Positions 1-8,863 of a DNA stretch of 64,000 nucleotides are shown here, in pieces. Origin of the DNA: Microcoleus sp. AS-A8 (lineage in GTDB: Bacteria; Cyanobacteriota; Cyanobacteriia; Cyanobacteriales; Coleofasciculaceae); NCBI GenBank assembly GCA_039962225.1, contig JAMPKV010000005.1, forward strand, positions 248,001 to 312,000, in the 5' to 3' direction. The notes under the pieces are model-generated. The model did not search any database and was not told the DNA's origin. It was given only the letters and a program-made list of their open reading frames with translations. The position numbers and the translations under genes are program-made. Numbering within the stretch: position 1 is the first letter of the stretch; the number at the start of each line of letters is the position of its first letter.

Positions 1-1963
1 CGGGTTCTCCGACAGCTAAAATGCGATCGCCTTCTTGAAGTTGGGCTTGCTCACTGGGATAGTCAATTTCCTCCCCTTCGGCGCGACGAATCGCGACTAA
101 GCTAACGCCCGTCAAGCGGCGAATGTTGGCTTCTTCCAAAGTCATACCCCTGAGTGGCGAACTCTCCGGTAGAGCATACCACTTGCTGTTCATCGCCTCG
201 GTGGCTGTACGCAAATCCCGTGCAATCTGAGCCGGCCCTTGCTCCGGGCGCAAATCGAGATAATGGGAATTACGAATTTGCTCCATTTCCCGTTGAATCA
301 TGGAAGCGGGTAAGCCAATCCCCGTGAGTAAGTGGGTAGCCAATTCCAAACTGGCTTCAAACTCTGGCTGCACCACCTCTTTCGCCCCCAGTTGATACAA
401 AAGTTCAATATCTCGCTCCGTATTGGCTCGAACCACAATATCAAGGTCGGGATTGAGTTCTAGCGCTCGCTTGAGACACAGGCGCGTACTCATTGGATCG
501 GATACCGCAATCACCAGCGACTGCGCCTTCTCGACTCCTGCTTTTTCTAATACATGCAAACTAGCGGCATTGCCATACACATAGGGAATATGAGCCTCTC
601 GCAATTGCTGAATCGCCCGCTCTGACTGATCAATCACCAATACAGGATAATTATGCTCTTGCATCAAGCGCACCAGATTACGCCCGCCCCGTCCGTAACC
701 ACAAATCACCACAGGTTCTAAGAGCTGCGACACTTCAGGAGATACTTCTTTTGGAGCCTCCATGGGTTCAAAAAACCGCTTCAGGGACGGGAGTGACTCT
801 ATCCAGTTAAACGCCAGAGGTACTACACGTAGGACAAAGGGGGTAACGACCAATGTCACTGCCGTTGTGCCTAAAATCAACAGGTAAACGCGACGCGACA
901 CTAATCCCAGGAACTGTCCCTCACTCGCGAGGACAAAGGAGAATTCCCCAATCTGAGTTAGCCCCAAACCGACAATGATTGCCGTTTTTAAGGGATAGCC
1001 AAACGCCTTCACCAAAGGCGTGATAATCAAAAACTTACCCACTAACACCAAACAGACTAACCCCAAAATCAACTCTAGATTGTTCCAGAGGAAAAGGGGA
1101 TCGATGAGCATCCCAATCGCGGCAAAGAATAAAGCCGCAAACACATCCCGGAGCGGCTCTACATAAGTCAGCGTTTGATCGGCGTATTCCACCTCACTAA
1201 TCATTAAACCGGCAACAAACGCCCCCATCTCAATCGAAAGACCTAAATGCTCCGTCAGCAGCGCAATGCCCAAACACAGGGCAACAACCCCCAGCAAAAA
1301 CAGCTCTCGGCTCTCGGTTTTAGCTAGGAGACGCAACAGGTAGGGGATAAGCCAAATGCCGGCAGCTATGGCTCCGGCGGCAAATAAAGCAATTTTTAAT
1401 AGCGCTAATCCTATGGCTAAACCGATCGCTTCTGGGGGTTGATCGAGGGCGGGTAAGACAGCTAGCATCAATCCCAATGCCAAGTCTTGCACCACTAAAA
1501 TCCCCAGCATGATCTGTCCGTGGGACGTCTCTGTTTCGTTGCGCTCCATCAAACATTTGAGGACGACAGCGGTAGACGACAACGATAAAATCGCTCCCAG
1601 GAAGACTCCCTTGGCGGGGGTACTCACCCAGCCCATGCCCAGGGATAATAATGTGGTGATGACGATAGTTAAGGCAATTTGTAGCCCGCCCCCACCTAAG
1701 GCGATCGCCTGGACTTTTTTCAATTCTGCCAGAGAAAACTCAACGCCCAAGGCAAACAACAAAAACGCCACTCCAAACTGAGCCAGGGTCTCGATTTGAA
1801 CTAATTCTTTAATCAAACCCAGACCCGCAGGGCCAACAATGATTCCCCCCAGGATATAGCCCAGTAGAGCAGGTTGACGCAAAAGCGCTGCAAATAGACC
1901 ACCAGCCGCTGCGGCGGCGAGGACGGACACGAAGTCAAGGATTAGTCTGAAGTCTTCTTGCAC
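1..1963 (-). CDS. Cation/proton antiporter, CPA2 (KefB) type with TrkA-N and TrkA-C domains (3' end beyond window)
   Basis: Inner-membrane monovalent cation/H+ antiporter. I read it directly on the minus strand from a GTG at 1963; the frame stays open to base 1, giving at least 654 residues. The first ~390 residues are hydrophobic helices (begins VQEDFRLILDF, then a Gly/Ala-rich helix and LLGYILGGIIVGPAG). A Rossmann TrkA-N domain follows near residue 420 (GYGRGGRNLVRL), then a TrkA-C domain ending in EGDRILAVGEP at the window edge, so only a few residues are missing. The regulatory domains usually bind nucleotides. Which ion it carries cannot be told. The gene diverges from the M23 peptidase gene. 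Confidence 0.9.
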   Translation of the reverse strand, partial: MQEDFRLILDFVSVLAAAAAGGLFAALLRQPALLGYILGGIIVGPAGLGLIKELVQIETLAQFGVAFLLFALGVEFSLAELKKVQAIALGGGGLQIALTIVITTLLSLGMGWVSTPAKGVFLGAILSLSSTAVVLKCLMERNETETSHGQIMLGILVVQDLALGLMLAVLPALDQPPEAIGLAIGLALLKIALFAAGAIAAGIWLIPYLLRLLAKTESRELFLLGVVALCLGIALLTEHLGLSIEMGAFVAGLMISEVEYADQTLTYVEPLRDVFAALFFAAIGMLIDPLFLWNNLELILGLVCLVLVGKFLIITPLVKAFGYPLKTAIIVGLGLTQIGEFSFVLASEGQFLGLVSRRVYLLILGTTAVTLVVTPFVLRVVPLAFNWIESLPSLKRFFEPMEAPKEVSPEVSQLLEPVVICGYGRGGRNLVRLMQEHNYPVLVIDQSERAIQQLREAHIPYVYGNAASLHVLEKAGVEKAQSLVIAVSDPMSTRLCLKRALELNPDLDIVVRANTERDIELLYQLGAKEVVQPEFEASLELATHLLTGIGLPASMIQREMEQIRNSHYLDLRPEQGPAQIARDLRTATEAMNSKWYALPESSPLRGMTLEEANIRRLTGVSLVAIRRAEGEEIDYPSEQAQLQEGDRILAVGEP

Positions 1964-2286
1964 CGGTTCCTTTTCTGAGAAAATTATTAAGCTATATAAA
2001 CTTTAGAATACAAATTTTTCCAGCTCTGCTGTTACCTTTCGGTATACGAAAGCGCAAGCTTTCAGTAAAAGTGAAGCCCCCTGACTGAATTTGAGAAATT
2101 TGCCTCCAACAAGAGCCACCTTCACGCCACTCTCCTTTTCTTCACAGAGCTAGCGGGAGTATCAGTCCTATTTGAATAAAGCGGTTGGAAACTCTTCCTT
2201 GCAGGTGCTAGTCTATCGGCTATTAGTGGCTATCGCTATATTGAGTCGCTAAACTATTGTCAATAACTCGATAGGAAGAACGACCT
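1964..2286. other. Divergent intergenic region, antiporter / M23 peptidase
   Basis: This stretch lies between two divergent genes and must carry both promoters. The stretch before 2287 is rich in short TCGCTA/GGCTAT motifs, and AGGAAG at about 2273-2278 is the ribosome binding site for the GTG at 2287. I found no gene or known riboswitch here. Confidence 0.5.
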
Positions 2287-3228
2287 GTGCCATCGAAGAC
2301 TACTTTGTCTCAATCGCGCCCCCGCCGCAACTGGTTTGCCGTTGCTGTTTTGTGGGTACAACGTCAACGCGCTAACTGGGTACGAATCGGTCTCGCTCTT
2401 GGCATAGTTGCCGCCTTCGTTACCCTAGCTGTGCCAGCAGGAGCGGTACAAGTCCGCTTGTCACCGTCTAATCCTCACTTAGGTGACACCTTGTCTGTAA
2501 CAGTCCAGCAAGACCCTACCTTAAGCCGAACGCCAACGGTTAAGATGGGGCAAAAGACCTACCCAACTTTTGTCACGAGTTCAGGAGCGTTTCGAGCTTT
2601 GTTGCCAACCTCGCCTTTGGATAAGCCTGGAACTGTACAGATTCAGGTTCAAGGAGGGAGTGAGAGCAAAACCTTAACTGTGCCGTTACGAAATCGTTCG
2701 TTTCCCACCCAACGGATTCGGCTTTCAGGCGCAGCCGGGGCGAAAGCAACGCAGCATGAACTGGCTCGCGTCGCCGCTTTCAAAAATCTACAAACGCCAG
2801 AAAAATATTGGAATGGGCCGTTTGTGAAGCCTAATAGTGGTCGCATGTCATCGGGTTATGGAATTCGCCGCTATTACAATGGTGTGTTTGCTAAGGATTA
2901 CTACCATCGCGGTGTTGACTATGCGGGTGGCATGGGTTCGCCAGTTGTGGCACCGGCGGCTGGTCGAGTCGCCTTAGTTGGAAGAGTATCTGAAGGGTTC
3001 CGGGTACATGGTAACGTAGTGGGAATTGACCACGGTCAAGGCGTCACTAGTATCATGATGCACCTCTCGCGCATTGATGTTCAGGAAGGGCAACTTGTGA
3101 AACCCGGTCAAAGAATTGGTGCAGTGGGTTCAACGGGTGCGTCTACCGGGCCACATCTACATTGGGGTCTCTATGTTCACGGTATTTCTGTTGACCCAGC
3201 GCCTTGGCGAGAACGAGGATTTGAGTAA
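2287..3228 (+). CDS. M23 family peptidoglycan endopeptidase
   Basis: Secreted or membrane-anchored zinc endopeptidase that cuts peptide cross-links in peptidoglycan. The GTG start is preceded by AGGAAG. An N-terminal membrane helix lies at about residues 34-56, followed by a Bacterial Ig-like segment starting VRLSPSNPHLGDTLSVTV. The C-terminal LytM/M23 domain (about 195-305) has both zinc/catalytic motifs: HRGVD (His207, Asp211) and HLHWG (His290, His292). The metal ligands appear complete, so the enzyme is probably active rather than a degenerate EnvC/NlpD-type activator. No LysM domain is visible. The next gene downstream (ComFB) starts 118 bp later and may be independent. Confidence 0.92.
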   Translation: MPSKTTLSQSRPRRNWFAVAVLWVQRQRANWVRIGLALGIVAAFVTLAVPAGAVQVRLSPSNPHLGDTLSVTVQQDPTLSRTPTVKMGQKTYPTFVTSSGAFRALLPTSPLDKPGTVQIQVQGGSESKTLTVPLRNRSFPTQRIRLSGAAGAKATQHELARVAAFKNLQTPEKYWNGPFVKPNSGRMSSGYGIRRYYNGVFAKDYYHRGVDYAGGMGSPVVAPAAGRVALVGRVSEGFRVHGNVVGIDHGQGVTSIMMHLSRIDVQEGQLVKPGQRIGAVGSTGASTGPHLHWGLYVHGISVDPAPWRERGFE

Positions 3229-3346
3229 AGCTTTCTCAAGTTTTGCGGAAGTTTTCTCCAGTTAGGTTTGATTTTGTATTGTTTTAAATAAAGATTGTGG
3301 CAAGTTTTCCACTTCAAACGCAGCTACCGGGAAACACTCCAACGTC

Positions 3347-3937
3347 ATGAGTATTGAAAAAATCGTAGAACAAGCTCTGCAAGATGGCTACTTGACCCCA
3401 GTCATGGAAACCGAGGTAGGTCGCATCTGTGATACAGCCTCGGAGCTTTCGATTGAAGAATATATGGCGTTGGATCGCCTGATGGGGGCGCTGTTAACTG
3501 GCGAAGTGGTTGCCGTTCCGCGTAAGCAGTTCATCAATGTGATGGAGGAGCTGGTGCTCACAGAGGCAGTAGCTCAAGTGGCCGAAATCGAAGCGAAAAG
3601 CGATCGCATCCTCGATGTCGGAGATATTGCCGCCTACGCCTTGAATCGGCTTCCTCCTTTGTATGCCACCACGGAAGAAGGGGCGAGATACCAGCGTCAG
3701 CGCGCCAAGGAAGAGCTTCACGACTTGATCACCCAACAAGTTAGTGCCGCCCTTACTCGCAACCTCGATCGACCGGATTTTGGCTGTGAACGTCAAGCAT
3801 TGGGCAAAAGCGGTGGAAATGATGTTCTCAGGCAGGTGAATAGCTTGTTACAAGTTTACGCCCCTGATTTTGAAGCAAAACCCTCTAGCAATTATTTTGA
3901 GGTGGAGGAGTCAGAAGTCATCAGTCAGGAGTTTTGA
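3347..3937 (+). CDS. ComFB-domain protein (candidate c-di-GMP receptor)
   Basis: 196-residue protein with a complete ComFB (late competence development) domain in the middle: NVMEELVLTEAV at about residues 64-75 and DVGDIAAYALNRLPPLYAT at about 91-109. From family knowledge, cyanobacterial ComFB-domain proteins (CdgR in Anabaena, ComFB in Synechocystis) bind cyclic di-GMP and influence cell size or motility. An N-terminal ~60-residue extension and an acidic C-terminal tail flank the domain. Start chosen at ATG 3347, which opens MSIEKIVEQALQ. Specific function in this organism is inference. Confidence 0.85.
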   Translation: MSIEKIVEQALQDGYLTPVMETEVGRICDTASELSIEEYMALDRLMGALLTGEVVAVPRKQFINVMEELVLTEAVAQVAEIEAKSDRILDVGDIAAYALNRLPPLYATTEEGARYQRQRAKEELHDLITQQVSAALTRNLDRPDFGCERQALGKSGGNDVLRQVNSLLQVYAPDFEAKPSSNYFEVEESEVISQEF

Positions 3938-4031
3938 GCCAAACAACGGTTGACGGCTGGCAGATTATACACTTGAATGTTCCAACATTCAATGTTCGTT
4001 GTTCAAAGAAGCTTCAAGATTCAACCCTCTC

Positions 4032-4598
4032 TTATGGGCGAACAATCACTGGCGTCCCTAGGTTGACTTGGTTATACAACGCCTGAATATCCTTGTTTCG
4101 CATCCGCAAGCAGCCGTGAGAAATCGCCTTTCCCACCAATTTTTCGTTATTAGTGCCATGAAACCCGATATGATGGCGTTCGTCAGCCCAAAAACCAATC
4201 CACCGATCACCTAATGGATTGTCAGGGCCGGTGGGGATAATCTCACCCGTAATCGGTTGCTTCCAAACTGGGTTGAGTTGCTTGTGTAACACTTTAAAGG
4301 TGCCCTTGGGGGTTTCCCACCCAGGTTGACCTACGGAAACGGGATAAGTCGCAATCAGTTGTTTCCCCCAGTAGCTGTAAACGCGGGCTTCACTCAAATC
4401 CACCACAATTCGAGAACTGAGCGCGGCGATCGCCATCTTCAAAGAATAGGTTGCGGGTAAAACCTGTGCCATTTTCGCTTTGGGTTTAGGAATGACCGAC
4501 ACGGGCTTCAGCTTAGGTTGTGCCGCTGTAAACCAGACGAACGCTGATCCAAAGCACACTAGCATCCAGCTTGCCTTAAGTGAGTAATTTATAGCCAT
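4032..4598 (-). CDS. L,D-transpeptidase (YkuD domain)
   Basis: Periplasmic peptidoglycan 3-3 cross-linking enzyme. N-terminal signal-anchor helix at residues 8-26, then a YkuD domain from about residue 62. The catalytic motif is HGTNN (His147) followed by SHGCLRMRNKDI with nucleophile Cys163, all present. At 188 residues it is a minimal single-domain form. It starts 2 bp after the stop of the response-regulator gene upstream on the same strand, so the two are almost certainly co-transcribed. Confidence 0.92.
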   Translation of the reverse strand: MAINYSLKASWMLVCFGSAFVWFTAAQPKLKPVSVIPKPKAKMAQVLPATYSLKMAIAALSSRIVVDLSEARVYSYWGKQLIATYPVSVGQPGWETPKGTFKVLHKQLNPVWKQPITGEIIPTGPDNPLGDRWIGFWADERHHIGFHGTNNEKLVGKAISHGCLRMRNKDIQALYNQVNLGTPVIVRP

Positions 4599-4600
4599 CG

Positions 4601-5062
4601 TTACGCATTATCGTTAGCAGGCGGTAGTTCTACGATATGAAACCAGTATTCTCCTAATGTATTCACCGCTTCGACGAGTGAGTCAAAGGTCATGGGTTTG
4701 ATGAAATAAGAACTAGCTCCTACCTCATAGCTACGACGGATATCTTGCTCAGAACTTGAGGACGTCAGCACCACAATTGGGATGCGCCGTAAGCTGGGGT
4801 CAGTCTTAATCGCTTGTATCACCTCTGGCCCGTCTATTTTCGGCAGGTGCCAATCCACCAAGATTAAATCTGGTCGGGGTGAAGTGGCTATGTCGCTGTA
4901 CTGGTGCCGACGATGTAGATAGTTCAGCAGTTCCTCCCCATTTGTCACAATATACAAATTGTTGAGTAGACGGCTTCTTTTCAGGGCTTGTTTCATCAAG
5001 CTTTGGTCTGCAATCGCATCTTCTGCTAAGAGAATCGTGATTCGCTTTCTGGGATTGCTCAC
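4601..5062 (-). CDS. Single-domain response regulator (Rcp1-like)
   Basis: 153 residues consisting of one receiver domain. Acidic pocket residues Glu/Asp sit in ILLAEDAIADQ, the phospho-acceptor is Asp70 in LILVDWHLP, and the conserved Lys is in SSYFIKPMTF. The form with LNYLHRR after helix 2 and no output domain resembles Rcp1-type regulators that pair with phytochrome-like kinases. No cognate kinase lies beside it; instead it heads a two-gene unit with the L,D-transpeptidase. Confidence 0.9.
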   Translation of the reverse strand: MSNPRKRITILLAEDAIADQSLMKQALKRSRLLNNLYIVTNGEELLNYLHRRHQYSDIATSPRPDLILVDWHLPKIDGPEVIQAIKTDPSLRRIPIVVLTSSSSEQDIRRSYEVGASSYFIKPMTFDSLVEAVNTLGEYWFHIVELPPANDNA

Positions 5063-5382
5063 TTTCGCCCTAACTCCATAGGGATATTTGGCAGGTACGC
5101 TTTCTCAACGATACTCAACAACAGTCCTCTGCCTCAACGACCTATTGTGGGGATGTGGAAAGCAGGTACTCACAATTTTTCGGGAAACTCATTTGGGAAA
5201 TTTCTAAAACTATCCTTTTGGGGGATGCGGCTGAGTTCTCTAAAAGTCATAATTAGTGGTTTACAAGTTAAAGTTTTACAAATTCCTTGTAAAATAAAAG
5301 ATTTACTTGTTCATGCGGGAACTCTTGGTGAAAGTCGGGCGTCTTGGGGAAGAAGAAGGATGTTCTAGCACCCATTCCATCC

Positions 5383-6063
5383 ATGAGCCAATCGATTTCT
5401 TTATCCTGGTCAACCGGTGAGGTCACACTTCCTCAATTAGGTGAAGTCACACCTCCTCAACTATCGGTGCAACCTGACAAACTCTCTAACTATGACTTAA
5501 TTTTGCGCTGTCAGGACGGACTGAGTCCTGATCGGACTGCCTTTGCGGAGCTTTTACGACGGTACCAATCTCATGTAGATAAGATTTTGTACCATCTCGC
5601 TCCAGACTGGCAGGACAGAGCGGACTTGGCGCAAGAAGTCTGGATTCGAGTTTACCGGAACATCAAACGGTTAAATGAGCCTGTGAAGTTCCGGGGGTGG
5701 CTGAGTCGGATTGCCACAAATCTCTTCTACGATGAACTGCGTAAACGCAAACGAGTGGCTAATCCTCTGTCGTTAGATGCCCCACGTCGCCTAGATGATG
5801 GTGAAATGGATTGGGAAATTGCATCGGAAACACCCAATCCAGAAGAAGACATGACGACACGAGAGTTTTATGAGCAGCTACGCGAAGCGATCTCAGACTT
5901 GCCAGAGGTGTTCCGCACCACCATCGTCCTAAGAGAAATTGAAGGCATGGCTTATGAAGAGATTGCCGAAATCACGGGTGTCTCTCTGGGGACTGTAAAG
6001 TCGAGAATTGCCAGAGCCAGAGCGAGGCTACAATCTCAGCTCCAAACCTATTTGGAAGCCTGA
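5383..6063 (+). CDS. ECF-type (group 3) RNA polymerase sigma factor, SigG-like
   Basis: Alternative sigma factor. Region 2 (about residues 55-120, with DLAQEVWIRVYRN and FRGWLSRIATNLFYDELRKRKR) and region 4 (about 160-220, with LPEVFRTTIVLREIEGMAYEEIA then GVSLGTVKSRIARAR) are both intact. I chose the ATG at 5383 (MSQSISLSW); an upstream in-frame TTG at 5344 would add 13 residues, and neither has a strong ribosome binding site. The gene 113 bp downstream is a membrane protein that looks like its anti-sigma factor. In Synechocystis SigG is paired with such a protein; the orthology here is inference. Confidence 0.88.
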   Translation: MSQSISLSWSTGEVTLPQLGEVTPPQLSVQPDKLSNYDLILRCQDGLSPDRTAFAELLRRYQSHVDKILYHLAPDWQDRADLAQEVWIRVYRNIKRLNEPVKFRGWLSRIATNLFYDELRKRKRVANPLSLDAPRRLDDGEMDWEIASETPNPEEDMTTREFYEQLREAISDLPEVFRTTIVLREIEGMAYEEIAEITGVSLGTVKSRIARARARLQSQLQTYLEA

Positions 6064-6176
6064 GCATCCGTCTGATTCCTGATAGCGCTTACCCTATAGG
6101 GGGTTGTTGGTTTATGACGGAATCTATAAAATATCAGTACAATAGGCGCTTGCTATGACTCAGTGGTGATACGAAA

Positions 6177-6719
6177 ATGACCTCCAATTTTGAAGCTGGG
6201 AAACAGTCTAAACAGAAAGCTGTCACACAAATGGATAGCTTACAGCGCGATCGCTTTGAATTGCTCAGTGCGTACATTGATGGTGAGGTGACGGCAGAAG
6301 AGCGCAAGCAAGTGCAAGAGTTGCTGTCCACTGACTCAACAATGCAGCACTTGTATACTCGACTAATGAAGCTGCGTCAGGGAATATATGAGCTTCCCGT
6401 GCCAGCCCCCGCCGCAACAGGGCAACAGACAGCTGAGCAAGTTTTCTCACGCATTGACAGACGCCGGAACCGAAGAACAGTAGTCTGGGGGGGAGCCGCG
6501 ATCGCTGCTCTATGTGTCAGTGCTTTATCAGGGATTTTACCCGGTAGTCGCTCATTGGTGCCCCAGTTTGCTCAAAAACCTGATGCTACGGCTGAAACCT
6601 TAGAGATTGCACTGAATCAACCCGTGATCGAGATTCCCAAAGCGGCTGTCGTCGATCCTGAGAAGGGAGTGCAGCCGTCGGGACTACCTGGCGAACTCTA
6701 CGACCGTAATCTTAACTAA
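6177..6719 (+). CDS. Probable membrane-bound anti-sigma factor
   Basis: 180 residues. The N-terminal part has the anti-sigma layout LLSAYIDGEVTAEERKQVQ (about residues 30-48), which resembles the start of an anti-sigma domain but lacks the HxxxCxxC zinc motif. A single membrane helix follows at about 101-120 (VVWGGAAIAALCVSALSGIL), leaving a short extracytoplasmic tail. Position just after an ECF sigma gene supports the role of holding that sigma factor at the membrane until a signal. Likely same operon. Confidence 0.75.
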   Translation: MTSNFEAGKQSKQKAVTQMDSLQRDRFELLSAYIDGEVTAEERKQVQELLSTDSTMQHLYTRLMKLRQGIYELPVPAPAATGQQTAEQVFSRIDRRRNRRTVVWGGAAIAALCVSALSGILPGSRSLVPQFAQKPDATAETLEIALNQPVIEIPKAAVVDPEKGVQPSGLPGELYDRNLN

Positions 6720-7077
6720 TCAAGTTGAACCTTGATCTTGGTGTTTGGTACACGTAACCAACGTCTTGTTGATGTAAAAAGAACTCGACTGAATTGTTAT
6801 AGAGACAGGTTGATCAACCTAAATCGATGGGTACACAAACAAAAATAATTTAAAACCCGCCCTCTCTCCAGAAGTAAGGGCGGGTTTTGTTTGGGTATTG
6901 TCGGTTAGATGGACACAATTAGTCCATAAATTTGCCACTAAAAATTCAGTTTTAGCAGTCGCCAAGGCGATTAGGATAAAGCCAAATACTGAAACCTTGA
7001 CCCGTCAATATGCATCCCTTCTGTCCTCGTATGAGATCCGGTCTACCTTTTGCTATATCGTTTGACGACAAAAGCAA
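6720..7077. other. Intergenic region between convergent anti-sigma gene and era
   Basis: Apart from the terminator hairpin at 6852-6888 I see no gene or structured element in this stretch. Confidence 0.5.
6852..6895 (+). terminator. Rho-independent-type terminator after the sigma/anti-sigma operon
   Basis: Perfect 12-bp stem: AAAACCCGCCCT at 6852-6863 pairs with AGGGCGGGTTTT at 6877-6888, loop of 13 bases, then TTTTGTTTGGG. It lies 133 bp after the anti-sigma stop and could also act on the convergent era transcript, since the stem has T-runs on both strands. Confidence 0.8.
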
Positions 7078-8067
7078 TTATTCCTCTATCTGATAACCAA
7101 ACTCTGCCAGTTGAAGGCGAGATTGCCGCCATTTAGGTACTACTTTGACAAATAATTCTAGGTAAACTTTACCCGCAATTAATTTTTGCATTTGCTCACG
7201 AGCCGCGCTGCCAATTTGTTTGAGCATACTGCCACCTTTGCCGATGACAATTCCTTTTTGGGAATCGCGTTCAACATGGATAGTCGCGAGAATACGGGTA
7301 ATTTTTGGGTCTTCCTCGACGATATCAATCGTAACAGCCACTGAGTGGGGTACTTCTTCACGAGTGAGCAGTAAAATTTGCTCCCGAATTAATTCCCCCA
7401 TGATGAATCGTTCCGGTTGATCCGTCACTAAATCAGGGGGATAGTAATAGGGTCCCAATTCGAGATGATCGATTAAAAGTTGTTGTAAAGCTTCCATCCC
7501 CTCACGCGTGAGAGCAGAAAATTTTGTGACTTTCCAGTGGTTGGGTGCTGCAAGTTGAGCGTAACTTTCATCGATGGACTTCCCCTGAATCGGGGACTGG
7601 GATGATTGTAAATCAGATTTGTTGATGCCGAGAATCACAGGTGTTTGGGTATGGGTTAGGAGTTCGACGATAAAGCGATCGCCACCTCCCGCTTCTACCG
7701 TTCCATCCACCACAAACAGCACCACATCCACCGAGTCAATCGCAATTTGGGCGTTTTGTACTAATACTTTACCCAATTGGTGATGCGGCTTGTGAATTCC
7801 TGGAGTATCTACAAAAATCATCTGCGCTTCTGGTGTCGTCAGGATACCCCGCAGACGGTTGCGCGTGGTTTGGGCGACAGGTGAAGTGATGGCGATTTTT
7901 TGTCCCACTAATTCATTCATCAGCGTTGATTTGCCCACATTGGGGCGTCCAATGATGCCGATAAAACCGGATTTGAATCCTTCTGGGGCTTGGGGAATAC
8001 TCGGCCCGTATAAAATGTCCTGTGGGTTACTGTCTAAAAATGGGTTTGTTGTGTTGCCGTCTTCCAT
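7078..8067 (-). CDS. era: GTPase Era
   Basis: Ribosome-assembly GTPase that binds the 3' end of 16S rRNA. 329 residues with an ~30-residue N-terminal extension compared with short Era proteins. G1 is GRPNVGKST (about residues 40-48), switch region includes TTRNRLRGI, G3 is DTPGIH, G4 is NKSD, G5 SALT. The C-terminal KH domain has the core GIVIGKGGSMLKQIGSAAR and the ending ELFVKVVPKWR. All motifs intact. Start ATG at 8067; single gene, convergent with the sigma operon. Confidence 0.97.
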   Translation of the reverse strand: MEDGNTTNPFLDSNPQDILYGPSIPQAPEGFKSGFIGIIGRPNVGKSTLMNELVGQKIAITSPVAQTTRNRLRGILTTPEAQMIFVDTPGIHKPHHQLGKVLVQNAQIAIDSVDVVLFVVDGTVEAGGGDRFIVELLTHTQTPVILGINKSDLQSSQSPIQGKSIDESYAQLAAPNHWKVTKFSALTREGMEALQQLLIDHLELGPYYYPPDLVTDQPERFIMGELIREQILLLTREEVPHSVAVTIDIVEEDPKITRILATIHVERDSQKGIVIGKGGSMLKQIGSAAREQMQKLIAGKVYLELFVKVVPKWRQSRLQLAEFGYQIEE

Positions 8068-8407
8068 GCTGTGCGCGTTTTTGATTTAAAATTACTCATT
8101 TATCTCTGGAGATTGAAACGATTTTGTTGGTCAATTAATGCAGCGTATAACCTTTTTAGGTCCCCTTTTCCTGGCCTTTTGAAAGGGTTGGGAACACAAT
8201 ATTGCTACTCCTCCTTCTCTTGCCGAACAGTCAGGGTTTGAGAGAGGAAGTGTGAGGTTAGGTTTTCTGATGTTGCCAACGGCATCATTCTCTTCGCCCA
8301 GACACATGTTGTCCGTCTTCCTTCAATTTACTGCTGTTGCTGGCGCGGTGAGCAGGAATTTTCCCTAAATCCTCGAACAGTAGAGGCACAACCCATGCAG
8401 ATAACAC
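8068..8407. other. Intergenic region upstream of era
   Basis: No convincing gene. It carries the era promoter region and a pyrimidine-rich stretch near 8150-8220. I looked for the missing N-terminal half of the acetyltransferase remnant at 8408 and did not find it. Confidence 0.4.
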
Positions 8408-8674
8408 TTGAGTCAAGAAGTCTATGGGCTACGCCTTAATCAGAAATATTGGGGACAAGGTTTAGCAACAGAAGCCGCACACGCAATCCGTGATGATGAC
8501 GGCTTGGAATTTGGGTATAATCGCCTCATTTCACGGATCGCTCACGACAACATTGCATCTCAAACGGTTGTGATGAAGAAGAGCCTGGCCTACGAAAAAA
8601 ATACAACGAAATGGGCTAAGAATCTCCGCCTCTATGTCATCCACCAAGCCGAGCTTCTTACCAAGGATTTCTAG
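8405..8674 (+). pseudogene. GNAT (RimJ/RimL-type) acetyltransferase remnant, C-terminal part only
   Basis: The 88-codon frame encodes the second half of a GNAT fold: GLRLNQKYWGQGLATEAAHA (acetyl-CoA binding loop and helix), then YNRLISRIAHDNIASQTVV and a C-terminal YEKNTTKWAKNLRLYVI. A full family member is about 170-190 residues; the N-terminal ~85 residues are absent and an in-frame TAA lies at 8402-8404. Start codon would be a TTG without ribosome binding site. I read it as a decayed gene, not a functional short protein. Confidence 0.7.
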
Positions 8675-8863
8675 AAAGCGAAGTCTGAACTCTAAAATTA
8701 CACTACTTTCCTACGCTAGCTCCTGTCATGGATGGAGCATGTGCGGATAATTTATCTTGAGTTCCTCACAACTAGGCAGAATTGGCGATTGACATCTATC
8801 TAGCGAAAGAGATAAGACTGGGGAATATCGTCAATTTTCTCTCTTCACACAGAGCCATTAATC

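Noticed and set aside
1964-2286. c-di-AMP (ydaO) riboswitch before the M23 peptidase
   Set aside because: Such genes often carry one, but the conserved core sequences are not present here.
5147-5368. 73-codon frame before the sigma factor gene
   Set aside because: It lies in the presumed promoter region and overlaps the possible sigma-factor start; no domain.
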